The notes beneath the pieces are model-generated. The model saw nothing but the letters and a program-made list of their open reading frames with translations, did not search any database and was not told where the DNA came from. Shown one piece after another: positions 36,343 through 43,874 of a DNA stretch of 64,000 bases (positions are counted from its first letter, which is position 1; each line of letters opens with the position of its first letter). The DNA is from Agromyces sp. H17E-10 (lineage in GTDB: Bacteria > Actinomycetota > Actinomycetes > Actinomycetales > Microbacteriaceae). The position numbers and the translations under genes were made by a program. The stretch lies in NCBI RefSeq assembly GCF_022919715.1, contig NZ_CP095042.1, positions 2,852,001 to 2,916,000 of the forward strand. The letters run 5' to 3'.

Positions 36343-36954
36343 ATGGAGCAGGATCGGCGTAGCGACTCGGCGCTCTGGCTCGAAGCGACCTCGGGCACAG
36401 AGGCCGCGTTCGGCGTGGTCTACGACCGGTACCGGTCGCGCATCTTCCGCCGGGCGTACGCGCAGGTGCTCAACACCGCCGACGCCGAAGACATCGTCGC
36501 GGTGGTCTTCCTCGAGGCGTGGCGCCGCCGCAAGAGCGTGCGTTTCGTCGACGGCTCACTGCTGCCCTGGCTGCTCATCGTGACGACGAACGTGTCGCTC
36601 AACACCCGTCGGTCGATCCGTCGCTACGACCGGCTGCTCGCCTCGGTGCCGCGCGGACCGCAGACCGTCGACCCCAGTCGCGAGGTCGAGGAGCGCATCG
36701 ACGGCGCCCGCATGTCGGAGCGCACGCGCGCGGCCCTCGCCCGCCTGACGGCCCCGGAGCGGCGCGTCGTCGACCTGTGCCTCATCGAGGGCATCCCGCT
36801 CGCCGACGCCGCGGCGGCGCTCGACATGCCGCTCGGGTCGGTGAAGTCGCGGCTGTCGCGGGCACGCACGAAGCTCAGAGACGGCCTGGGGCATGCACCG
36901 TGGCCCGACTCGGCCGGGGCCCCTGCGTCCGGTGACCTGGAGGTGCTCGGATGA
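36343..36954 (+). CDS. ECF-type RNA polymerase sigma factor
   Basis: 203 residues. Region 2 lies at about 20-85 (AAFGVVYDRYRSRIFRRAYA; NTADAEDIVAVVFLEAWRR) and region 4 at about 128-180 (LTAPERRVVDLCLIEGIPL; ADAAAALDMPLGSVKSRLSR). No extra C-terminal domain is present. Its stop overlaps the next gene by 4 nt, the usual coupling of an ECF sigma factor with its anti-sigma factor. Three matching promoters in the island suggest a small, self-amplifying regulon. Confidence 0.93.
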   Translation: MEQDRRSDSALWLEATSGTEAAFGVVYDRYRSRIFRRAYAQVLNTADAEDIVAVVFLEAWRRRKSVRFVDGSLLPWLLIVTTNVSLNTRRSIRRYDRLLASVPRGPQTVDPSREVEERIDGARMSERTRAALARLTAPERRVVDLCLIEGIPLADAAAALDMPLGSVKSRLSRARTKLRDGLGHAPWPDSAGAPASGDLEVLG

Positions 36955-37448
36955 CCGAACCCGAGATGCGACCCGAGCGTGCCGACGCGATCCGCTCGAT
37001 GCTCGTCGAGCACGTTCGCACGGAGCCGGCCGTGCGTGCGCGTCGGCGGCGCCACCGGATCATCGGCTGGGGCGGGCTCGGGGTGCTCGCGATCGGCGTC
37101 GGAGCGACCGCGGGTGCGGTGCTGCTGCAGCCCGCGCAGGTCACCGAGGATCGCTGGGTGCAGTGCCTCAGCGAACCGACGCGCAACAGCGACGGCACGT
37201 TTCCGGGTTCGGGTGCGATGATCAGCGAGGGATCGGGCCTGCCCGACGATCCGATCGAGATCTGCAAGATCATGTGGGAGAGCGGCGCCCTCGATCCCGA
37301 CTTCGACGCGACGTCCCTGACCAACCCGCCCGGTGAGGTGCCCGATCACCTGCGGCTGTGCGTCATGGACGACGGTGCAGCAGCCGTCGTGCCGTCGTCG
37401 AACGAGTCGATCTGCGCCGCCCTCGGACTGGCCGACCCCGCCGAGTGA
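36951..37448 (+). CDS. Single-pass membrane protein, candidate anti-sigma factor
   Basis: 165 residues. A short cytoplasmic part (about 1-36) ends in RARRRRHR, followed by one membrane helix (GWGGLGVLAIGVGATAGAVLL) and an external domain of about 105 residues with four cysteines (WVQCLSE, IEICKIM, LRLCVMD, ESICAAL). No zinc anti-sigma HxxxCxxC motif is seen, so the anti-sigma role rests on the ATGA coupling to the sigma gene and topology only. The outside cysteines could sense redox or envelope state. Confidence 0.8.
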   Translation: MTEPEMRPERADAIRSMLVEHVRTEPAVRARRRRHRIIGWGGLGVLAIGVGATAGAVLLQPAQVTEDRWVQCLSEPTRNSDGTFPGSGAMISEGSGLPDDPIEICKIMWESGALDPDFDATSLTNPPGEVPDHLRLCVMDDGAAAVVPSSNESICAALGLADPAE

Positions 37449-37508
37449 CGGGCCGGCCGCCCGGCCGGTGGCGGATGCACGGTCTCCGCGCACGAACCGG
37501 GTGCGAGC

Positions 37509-38120
37509 TCAGCCGAGCGTGCCCGTCGGTCGGAAGACGAGCGACTTCACCCGGTCGTTGGAGCTGCCGAGGCTCGAACAGTAGGGCGTGCAGTTCAGCC
37601 GCGACCCGCCGTAGCTCGTCGCGGTGTACGTCGTCGCCCAGCACCCGTTCAGCCCGGTCACCGAGCTGATCGACGTGTTCCAGCCCGACGAGAGCGTCGG
37701 GAACCCGAACGTCACGCCCGCGCAGCCGCTCGTGCCCCAGAACGTGAGGCTCGACCCGCCCTTGTTGATGCCGGTGTAGACGCGGCCGACCGCGACCGAG
37801 GCGGCCGCGGCGCTCGCCGTGAAGCGACTGCCGTCGTCGGTGGTCTGGCCGGTGAGATAGTCGACGACCTCCGCGAGCGACGAGAAGCACACCGGTTCGG
37901 GTGCCGACTCGCCGGCGAGGTCGGCGGCTTCGACGGCGTCGATGCCGATCGCGCAGTGCTGCTCCGCCGCCGTGGTGGCTGCTGCCGTGGGCGCCGTCTC
38001 GCCGGATGCCGTCTGCGTCGCGGTGATCGGCGCGCCTCCGGCCGCAGCCGCGGGAGCGAGCACTCCGGCGAGGGCCAGGGCGACGCCGGCGAGACCGCGA
38101 ACGGCAGGTTCGAGCGTCAT
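37509..38120 (-). CDS. Secreted six-cysteine protein with beta/gamma-crystallin-like domain
   Basis: 203 residues. ATG 38120 is chosen because it follows GGAG by six bases and gives a clean signal peptide (GLAGVALALAGVLAPAAAAG); a longer reading to 38171 would start upstream of the promoter's expected start site. The mature protein has a linker, then a domain with GVTFGFPTLSSGWNTSISSV and ends SSNDRVKSLVFRP, reminiscent of beta/gamma-crystallin or family I36 inhibitor folds. Six cysteines suggest three disulfides. It converges with the sigma operon and is preceded by promoter P3. Confidence 0.82.
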   Translation of the reverse strand: MTLEPAVRGLAGVALALAGVLAPAAAAGGAPITATQTASGETAPTAAATTAAEQHCAIGIDAVEAADLAGESAPEPVCFSSLAEVVDYLTGQTTDDGSRFTASAAAASVAVGRVYTGINKGGSSLTFWGTSGCAGVTFGFPTLSSGWNTSISSVTGLNGCWATTYTATSYGGSRLNCTPYCSSLGSSNDRVKSLVFRPTGTLG

Positions 38121-38174
38121 CGGGGACTCCATTCCTTCGGGTGGAAGGGCGGCCGGACGAAGCACCGCCATACA

Positions 38175-38203
38175 GGTATGTCCGGGAGTCCAAAAAAAGT
38201 TCC
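38175..38203 (-). promoter_or_regulatory. ECF-type promoter P3, for the secreted protein
   Basis: On the minus strand GGAAC (38203-38199), 14 bp, then CGGACATACC (38184-38175); nine of ten bases of the second element equal P1 and P2. The spacer has a run of seven T. The expected start lies about 45 bp before ATG 38120. Confidence 0.8.
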
Positions 38204-38211
38204 GCGAATCG

Positions 38212-38240
38212 GGAACCTTTCACGGCCGTCCGGACATATC
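38212..38240 (+). promoter_or_regulatory. ECF-type promoter P2, for the 42-residue peptide
   Basis: GGAAC (38212-38216), 14 bp, then CGGACATATC (38231-38240), identical in both elements to P1. It is back-to-back with P3, the two -35 elements being only 8 bp apart, so both targets share one control region. Confidence 0.82.
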
Positions 38241-38262
38241 AGTGCAGGAGGACGGAGAGACG

Positions 38263-38391
38263 ATGCGTCGCACGAAGAGCATGACCACGATCACGACCCT
38301 GGTGGCCGTGGTCATGGCGAGCGCCGCGGCGATCGGTGTCGCGCTGATCGTGGGCAGCGAGATCGGGCGGGTGGTGCTGCAGGGGGTGTGA
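38263..38391 (+). CDS. 42-residue membrane or secreted peptide
   Basis: It begins MRRTKSMTTITTLVAVVMAS and continues with a second hydrophobic half (AAAIGVALIVGSEIG). It is too short for most gene callers but has AGGAGG at 38246-38251, GGAGAGA next to the ATG, and the island's promoter motif P2 exactly upstream. One membrane helix is likely. Possible roles are a sigma-regulon effector, a membrane-stress peptide or a small toxin; none can be shown. Confidence 0.68.
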   Translation: MRRTKSMTTITTLVAVVMASAAAIGVALIVGSEIGRVVLQGV

Positions 38392-38403
38392 GACTTCGAG
38401 ACT

Positions 38404-38520
38404 GGGTCGCTTCGGGGGAGGCGACCCGATCCCGTCGGGGGACGGGACGGCGGGTCGGTGGTCGGGGGACGCCGACCCGTACGGCCGAGGCCCGTGGAGC
38501 GGTGACTCCACGGGCCTCGG
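38404..38520 (+). terminator. Four tandem hairpins after the peptide gene
   Basis: Consecutive stems: GGGTCGC/GCGACCC (38404-38427), CCCGTC/GACGGG (38431-38446), CGGGTCGG/CCGACCCG (38451-38479), and a perfect 15-bp stem (arms 38485-38499 and 38506-38520, loop CGGTGA). The last is a strong bidirectional terminator facing the convergent helicase gene. The first three are unexplained and may form a structured RNA tail. Confidence 0.8.
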
Positions 38521-38544
38521 TGCGTCTGCGGCGCGGGTGTCCTG

Positions 38545-40134
38545 TCAGCCCTGCGCGCGCCGGTTCGTGCGGGCGTTGCGGTTCGGAGTGACGAGGCTGC
38601 CCACGCGCAGCGGCTGCTTGGCGCCGCGGTTCGACGACTGACGCTGGGCGCCCGTCGTCTGCGAGCCGCGGCTCTGGCCCGAACCCTGCTTCGGCGCGCT
38701 CGCCTTCGCCTCGGCGGGACGGCCCGACCGGTCGCGGCGCGGCCGGCCCGTGGCATCCCCGTGCTTGACGGCGTCGCCGCGACGGCCGGTGCCGTCGCCC
38801 TGGCGACCGCCCTGGGACTGGCCGCGGCCGCCGGCCGTGCGGCCGCCCTGGCCGTCGCGTCCGGCCTCACGGGCGGCGCGCTTGCGCTGGGCGTTGGCGC
38901 CCTGCGAGCGTCCGCCGCCCTGCTGGGGCTTGGCCTCGCGGGGCGCGGGCTTCACGTAGGGGGCGACGTCGCCGACGAGCGCGACGACCTCGGGCGACGC
39001 GGGAGTCGCGGGCGCCGGGGTCACGGTGATCGCGGCCTTGCGGAGCAGCTGCTTGAGGTCCTGCAGCTGGCCGGGCATCGCGATGGTCACGACGTCGCCC
39101 TCGCTGCCCGCGCGGGCGGTGCGACCCGAGCGGTGCAGGTACGCCTTGTGCTCCATGGGCGGGTCGACGTGCACGACGAGCTCGATGTCGTCGACGTGCA
39201 CGCCGCGGGCGGCGACGTCGGTCGCGACCATGACCTTCGCCGAACCGTCGGCGAAGGCGGCGAGGTTGCGGTCTCGCTGCGGCTGCGACAGGTTGCCGTG
39301 CAGGTCGACGGCGGGGATGCCCTGCTCGGTGAGCTTCTTCGCCAGCTTCTTCGCGTGGTGCTTCGTGCGCATGAACAGGATGCGGCGGCCCATGCCGCTC
39401 GCGAGCGTCTTCACGAGCTCGAACTTCGTGTCGGCGTCGTCGGTGAGGAAGACGTGGTGCGTCATCGCGGCGACGGGCGAGTTGGCCTCGTCGACCGAGT
39501 GCAGCACCTCGTTCTCGAGGTAGCGCTTGACGAGCTTGTCGACCCCGTTGTCGAGGGTCGCCGAGAAGAGCAGGCGCTGGCCGCCGCGCGGCGTCTTGTC
39601 GAGGATGCGCGTCACGACGGGCAGGAAGCCGAGGTCGGCCATGTGGTCGGCCTCGTCGAGCACGGTGATCTCGACGGCGTCGAGGTGCACGAAGCCCTGC
39701 TGCATGAGGTCCTCGAGGCGACCCGGCGCGGCCACGACGATGTCGACGCCGGCGCGCAGCGCCTCGACCTGGCGCTTCTGGTTGATGCCGCCGAAGATCG
39801 TGGTGACCTTGAGGTCGTACGCCTCGGCGAGCGGCTCGATCGTGCGCGCGATCTGGGTCACGAGCTCACGGGTCGGGGCGAGCACGAGGCCGAGCGGACG
39901 ACCCGCGCGGCGGTTGCCGCCGGCGAGCTTCGTGCCGAGGCGCGCGACCATCGGCAGCGCGAAGGCGATCGTCTTGCCCGAGCCGGTCTTGCCGCGGCCG
40001 AGCACGTCGCGGCCGGCGAGCGTGTCGGGCAGCGAGTCGGCCTGGATCGGGGTGGGGGTCGTCTTGCCGTCGGCGGCGAGGATCGCCACGAGGGGCGCGG
40101 GCACGCCGAGGGTGGAGAAGGTGGTGTCGGTCAC
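38545..40134 (-). CDS. DEAD-box RNA helicase
   Basis: 529 residues from GTG 40134. Helicase motifs in order: Q-motif FSTLGVPAPLVAILAADG with TPTPIQ, motif I GKTGSGKT, Ia PTREL, motif II VLDEADHMADLGF, III SATLDNG, V ATDVAARGVHVDD and VI HRSGRTARAG. The tail from about 400 is rich in Arg, Gly and Gln, typical of RNA-binding extensions. It probably remodels RNA in ribosome assembly or cold adaptation. A long 5' leader precedes it. Confidence 0.94.
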   Translation of the reverse strand: MTDTTFSTLGVPAPLVAILAADGKTTPTPIQADSLPDTLAGRDVLGRGKTGSGKTIAFALPMVARLGTKLAGGNRRAGRPLGLVLAPTRELVTQIARTIEPLAEAYDLKVTTIFGGINQKRQVEALRAGVDIVVAAPGRLEDLMQQGFVHLDAVEITVLDEADHMADLGFLPVVTRILDKTPRGGQRLLFSATLDNGVDKLVKRYLENEVLHSVDEANSPVAAMTHHVFLTDDADTKFELVKTLASGMGRRILFMRTKHHAKKLAKKLTEQGIPAVDLHGNLSQPQRDRNLAAFADGSAKVMVATDVAARGVHVDDIELVVHVDPPMEHKAYLHRSGRTARAGSEGDVVTIAMPGQLQDLKQLLRKAAITVTPAPATPASPEVVALVGDVAPYVKPAPREAKPQQGGGRSQGANAQRKRAAREAGRDGQGGRTAGGRGQSQGGRQGDGTGRRGDAVKHGDATGRPRRDRSGRPAEAKASAPKQGSGQSRGSQTTGAQRQSSNRGAKQPLRVGSLVTPNRNARTNRRAQG

Positions 40135-40414
40135 TGGTGCCTTTCAGGGGCATGCCACGGTCGGGTGCGCCAAGCCGTGGACCTCGACAGGCGCGAGGAA
40201 CGGCAGGGATCGACCCGACGGTGGGAAAGTGGCGAAGGCGCCGGTCGGCGCATCCGTTCGCCGTATGAGAGTCATCGGGCGGCTCGGCAGGCGAGCCCGG
40301 CCCGGAAGCGTTTCTACGACGCAGGCGGCGCGATCGTCGCGCACACCGTGGGCCAGCATAGCGGATGCACCGGGGCGGGCGCTGTGAGCGCCGCGCCGCC
40401 GTGCGTGGTGACGT
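40135..40414 (-). promoter_or_regulatory. Long 5' leader of the helicase gene
   Basis: 280 bp without a supported gene. On the minus strand TATGCT (40360-40355) is a good -10, which would give a leader of about 215 nt. The leader can form stems such as GGCTCG/CGAGCC (40281-40297) and CCACGG/CCGTGG near 40160-40186. Long structured leaders are usual for cold-shock RNA helicase genes. The -35 is not obvious. Confidence 0.5.
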
Positions 40415-41044
40415 TCAGCGCGGCATCCGTTCGCCGACGGGCACCTCGACCCGCAGGACGTCACCCTCGGGCGCGAGCGGACACGACCACGACGGGTCGT
40501 ACGCGCACGACGGGTTGTAGGCGAAGTTGAAGTCGACGACGAGCGTGTCGCCGTCGGCGCCCGGACCGAGGTCGGCGCCCTTCACCGTGTCGATGAGGTA
40601 GCGGCCGCCGCCGTAGGTGCCGCCCGGGGTTCCCGCGAGGGCGTCCTTCACCGGCAGGAAGAGCCCGCCGCCGTAGCCGGCGAGCCGCCACACGTCGAGG
40701 GTGCCGAGATACGGCAGCCGGACGGTGCCGACGAGCGAGAAGGGGATCGTGCCGTCGGTGGCGCTGTCGACCGTCATCCGCACGGGTTCGTCGGGGCGGC
40801 GCACCTCGAGCTCGAAGCGCCAGTCGGGGTCGTAGCGCGCGACGTCGAGCCCCGTGAACCGGGCGCGGTCGTCGGGCAGCAGCGGCGACTGCGGGTGGCC
40901 GGCGAAGAGCTCGTCGCGACCCGACCGCCAGAGCTCGTGGCCGGCCGCCGGGTCGCGCGCGCTCAGCTGGCGGACACCCGCGTAGAGGCCGAACATGCGG
41001 CGACGCCAGTCGGCGAGCTGCAGGGCGCCGATCGTGTCGGTCAC
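40415..41044 (-). CDS. DUF1684 family protein
   Basis: 209 residues from GTG 41044, which overlaps the SRPBCC stop (GTGA). DUF1684 features are visible: ELWRSGRDELFAGHPQSPL near residue 37, FTGLDVARYDPDWRF, FLPVKDALAGTPGGTYGGGR and the terminal FNFAYNPSCAYDPSWSCPL with EGDVLRVEVPVGER. The family has no established activity. The link to an SRPBCC gene is unusual and could reflect a shared small-molecule substrate (inference). Confidence 0.92.
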   Translation of the reverse strand: MTDTIGALQLADWRRRMFGLYAGVRQLSARDPAAGHELWRSGRDELFAGHPQSPLLPDDRARFTGLDVARYDPDWRFELEVRRPDEPVRMTVDSATDGTIPFSLVGTVRLPYLGTLDVWRLAGYGGGLFLPVKDALAGTPGGTYGGGRYLIDTVKGADLGPGADGDTLVVDFNFAYNPSCAYDPSWSCPLAPEGDVLRVEVPVGERMPR

Positions 41045-41559
41045 GAGTCGCCGCCTGCGGCTGTCGCGTCGGCGGTGCCGGGCGGGTCGAACGACCAGGT
41101 CGGAGCGAGCGTGCGCAGCCGGTGTCCGCGCCACTGCCAGAACGCCCACGTCGGGTACCAGGCGGCGACGCCCAAGGGGCCGGTGCCGATGACGAGGCGA
41201 TCGCGGTAGAGCGTCCGTCCGTCGGGCAGCGGCGAGACGGCCATGCGGTGGTCCCAACGACCGAATCGCGCGAGCGGACCGGTGAGCGCTCCGCCGCCGT
41301 CGCGGAGCATGCGCACGCCCGCGGGCAGGCCGCCGGGGTAGCTCACGTCGACGAGCTCGTCACCCGTGGGGAATCGGCGGAACGCGAGCGTGCGCACACG
41401 ATGCCCGCCTTCGGGCCACGTCGTCGGCAGGCCTCCGGGCTCGAGCGAGGTGAGGTCGAGCCACGGCGCGACGACCTCGCGCAGCACGGCGGGACTGCGC
41501 AGCGCACGCCACGCCGCATCGGGCGTGCAGTCGAGTGTGAGTTTGAGGAGCACCCGCAT
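41041..41559 (-). CDS. SRPBCC (START-like) family protein
   Basis: 172 residues. It starts MRVLLKLTLDCTPDAAWRAL, the usual first strand and helix of the SRPBCC ligand-binding fold, and continues with HRVRTLAFRRFPTGDELVDV and DRLVIGTGPLGVAAWYPTW. These folds bind hydrophobic ligands or act as cyclases; the ligand is unknown. TACGCT ends six bases before ATG 41559, so the SRPBCC-DUF1684 pair has its own leaderless promoter. It is divergent from the next gene. Confidence 0.86.
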   Translation of the reverse strand: MRVLLKLTLDCTPDAAWRALRSPAVLREVVAPWLDLTSLEPGGLPTTWPEGGHRVRTLAFRRFPTGDELVDVSYPGGLPAGVRMLRDGGGALTGPLARFGRWDHRMAVSPLPDGRTLYRDRLVIGTGPLGVAAWYPTWAFWQWRGHRLRTLAPTWSFDPPGTADATAAGGDS

Positions 41560-41718
41560 GAGCCGAGCGTAGGTCCGGCCGCCGCCGGTGCCAAGTGGCG
41601 ACGATCGTGGCGTGCCGGTGCGGCGGCCCGCCGGTCCGGAACGGCGGGGACCGCCGTACGACACGTGGCGGGGCGGCACGCCGCCCGGACGGTCGGACCG
41701 ACCGCCTAGACTCGCGCC

Positions 41719-42993
41719 ATGCCCGATGCCTCCGCATGGTTGCCGTCGCTCGTCGTGTTCGGCGTGGCCGCGGTCCTCGCGGTGTCCGGGGTGGTCGCGC
41801 TCCGACGGGCGGGCGTACGCCGGGAGCGACGCGAACTCGCGGCGGTCGCCGACGCGGAGGTCCGCGCGAAGCAGCTGATCGTGCAGGCGGACGACGCCGT
41901 TCGCGACGCCGAACGCGAGGTGTCGTACGCCGAGGCGCAGTTCGGCACGGCGACGGCACGCGACACCAGGGCGGCGGTCGAACGGGCGAAGGCGCGGCTG
42001 CGGGAGGCCTTCCTGCTGCAGCAGCGGCTCGACGACGCCGAGCCCGACACCGCGGCCGATCGCCGTGGCTGGACGGCCCGCATCGACGACCTCTGCCGTA
42101 CGGCGCTCAGCGAGCTCGCCGTGGCCGGCGATACGCTCGCGGCGCGCCGACGACGTGAACGGGGAGCGGGTGACGACCTGCCCGCACTGACCGAGGATGC
42201 CGCGGCGCTCCGGCGGGCGGTCGACGACGCCGCGACGACGCTCGCACGACTCTCCTCCCGATACGACCCGTCCGCGCTCGGTTCGGCACGGGCCGACGCC
42301 GAACGGGCCGCCGCGGGACTCGCGGAGGCCGAGGCGGCGCTCGCCGAGGCGACGACCTCGCTCGAGCAGTCGAGACCGGCTGCCGAGCCGCTCGAGCGCG
42401 CGGCCGACGCGCTGGCGCGGGCACGCCGCGACCTCGACGAGCTCGCCGGCGTCGAACCCGCGCTCGCCGGCGCCGCGGACGACGCCGGCCGTGCGGCGGC
42501 CGCACTCGGCCTCGACGTCGACGCGGCTCGAGCCGAGCGCGACGGCCTCGACGATCCCGATGCGGCAGCCGACCTGGGTACCGCGATCGCGGCGACGGCG
42601 ACCGTGCTCGCCGAGCGCGCCGGTTACGCGCGGGACCCGCTGCTCGACCGGGATCGGCTGAGCGCGGCCCGCGATCGTCTCGATGCCGCGCGTGCGGCAG
42701 CCCGGACCTCCCAGCATCGGCTCGACGGCGCCCGAGGAGCACTCGGCGGTGCGATGTCGATCGCGGAGGGCCAGATCGCGGTCGCCGGCGCCGCGATCGA
42801 GCGCGGCGGTCGTTCGGTCGGGGCGGCCGCCCGCACCCGGCTCGCCGAGGCCGAACGCCAGCTGGAGACGGCGCGGCAGGAGGCCGACCCCGTCGCGGCT
42901 CTCGACGCCGCACGCCGCGCGAGCACCCATGCGAACGACGCCGAGGCGCTCGCCCGCTACGACGCGCTCGGCCCGGACGCGCTCGGCCGATAA
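41719..42993 (+). CDS. Membrane-anchored coiled-coil protein, like the tail of TPM-domain proteins
   Basis: 424 residues. One N-terminal membrane helix (SLVVFGVAAVLAVSGVVAL) is followed almost entirely by Ala/Arg/Glu/Asp-rich coiled coil. The last 90 residues (GGRSVGAAARTRLAEAERQL; ALDAARRASTHANDAEALA) closely resemble the C-terminal region of actinobacterial TPM-domain membrane proteins, but no TPM domain is present. TAGACT lies six bases before the ATG. Its TAA overlaps the -10 of the following gene. Function unknown. Confidence 0.8.
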   Translation: MPDASAWLPSLVVFGVAAVLAVSGVVALRRAGVRRERRELAAVADAEVRAKQLIVQADDAVRDAEREVSYAEAQFGTATARDTRAAVERAKARLREAFLLQQRLDDAEPDTAADRRGWTARIDDLCRTALSELAVAGDTLAARRRRERGAGDDLPALTEDAAALRRAVDDAATTLARLSSRYDPSALGSARADAERAAAGLAEAEAALAEATTSLEQSRPAAEPLERAADALARARRDLDELAGVEPALAGAADDAGRAAAALGLDVDAARAERDGLDDPDAAADLGTAIAATATVLAERAGYARDPLLDRDRLSAARDRLDAARAAARTSQHRLDGARGALGGAMSIAEGQIAVAGAAIERGGRSVGAAARTRLAEAERQLETARQEADPVAALDAARRASTHANDAEALARYDALGPDALGR

Positions 42994-43002
42994 CCTGTCG
43001 CG

Positions 43003-43854
43003 ATGACCACGAGCACGCCCGACGACGCCCCGGCGCCCGACGCCCACGCGCCCTTCGCCCAGGCGAAGTACCAGATCCGCTTCGACTGGGGCATCGCGGG
43101 CGCCGAGCGCGTGCTCCCGGGGGTGCATGCGGTCGTGGTCGTCGACGCGCTCTCGTTCACGACGTCCGTCGTCGTCGCCGCCGAGCACGGCATCGCCGTC
43201 GCGCCCTGGCCGGCCGGCGAGGAGGCACGCGCCGGAGCAGCGGCGTTCGCCGCCGCCCACGGCGGCATCGTCGCGGTCTCGCGCCGCGCCGGCCCGAGCA
43301 CGACCGGGCACGTCCACCCCACACTCTCGCCCGAGAGCTGGGCCGGGGTCGAGGCATCCACCGTCGTGGTGCCCTCGCCGAACGGCGGTGCGATCGCGCA
43401 CGCCCTCGGCGACCGCGACGTCGTCGTCGTCGCCGCGTCGATGCGCAACCGCAGCGCGGTCGCCGACCGGCTCGTCGCGCTGCAGGCCGAGCGCGGCGAA
43501 CGGCTCGTGATCGCGATCGTCGCGGCCGGCGAGCGCGAGCACGCGGCCGGGCACGGCGCCGGTGCCGACGCCGGAGGCGCTGCAGTGCGCTTCGCCGTCG
43601 AGGACCTCATCGTCGCGGGCGCCGTCGTCGACGCCCTCGTGGCCCGCGGCATCGATCACACTTCGCCCGAGGCGGCCGTCGCGTGCGCCGCGTTCGAGGG
43701 CCTCTCGCGGGCGACGGGCCATCTCATCAGCGCCTCCGGCAGCGGCGTCGAGCTGCGCGGGATCGGGTTCGCGGGCGACGCGCGCCTGGCCGCCGAGCGC
43801 GACGTGACCGAGGTCGTGCCCGTGTTGCGCGACGGCGTGTTCGTCGTCGGCTGA
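43003..43854 (+). CDS. comB: 2-phosphosulfolactate phosphatase family protein
   Basis: 283 residues. ComB-like core VVVVDALSFTTSVVVA near residue 45, VVVPSPNGGAIAHAL and AVACAAFEGLSR near the C-terminus. The namesake enzyme acts in coenzyme M synthesis of archaea, which this organism should not make, so the natural substrate here is unknown and the gene symbol only marks the family. TAACCT, overlapping the previous stop, ends six bases before the ATG. Confidence 0.85.
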   Translation: MTTSTPDDAPAPDAHAPFAQAKYQIRFDWGIAGAERVLPGVHAVVVVDALSFTTSVVVAAEHGIAVAPWPAGEEARAGAAAFAAAHGGIVAVSRRAGPSTTGHVHPTLSPESWAGVEASTVVVPSPNGGAIAHALGDRDVVVVAASMRNRSAVADRLVALQAERGERLVIAIVAAGEREHAAGHGAGADAGGAAVRFAVEDLIVAGAVVDALVARGIDHTSPEAAVACAAFEGLSRATGHLISASGSGVELRGIGFAGDARLAAERDVTEVVPVLRDGVFVVG

Positions 43855-43874
43855 GCGCCGAATAGGATCTCTCC

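Noticed and set aside
40144..40464. Minus-strand open frame in the helicase leader
   Set aside because: Arg-rich, no motif, no ribosome site, and it overlaps the end of the DUF1684 gene.
43003..43854. Coenzyme M synthesis role for the ComB-like protein
   Set aside because: No other coenzyme M genes are visible and the pathway is not expected in this lineage; only the family name is kept.
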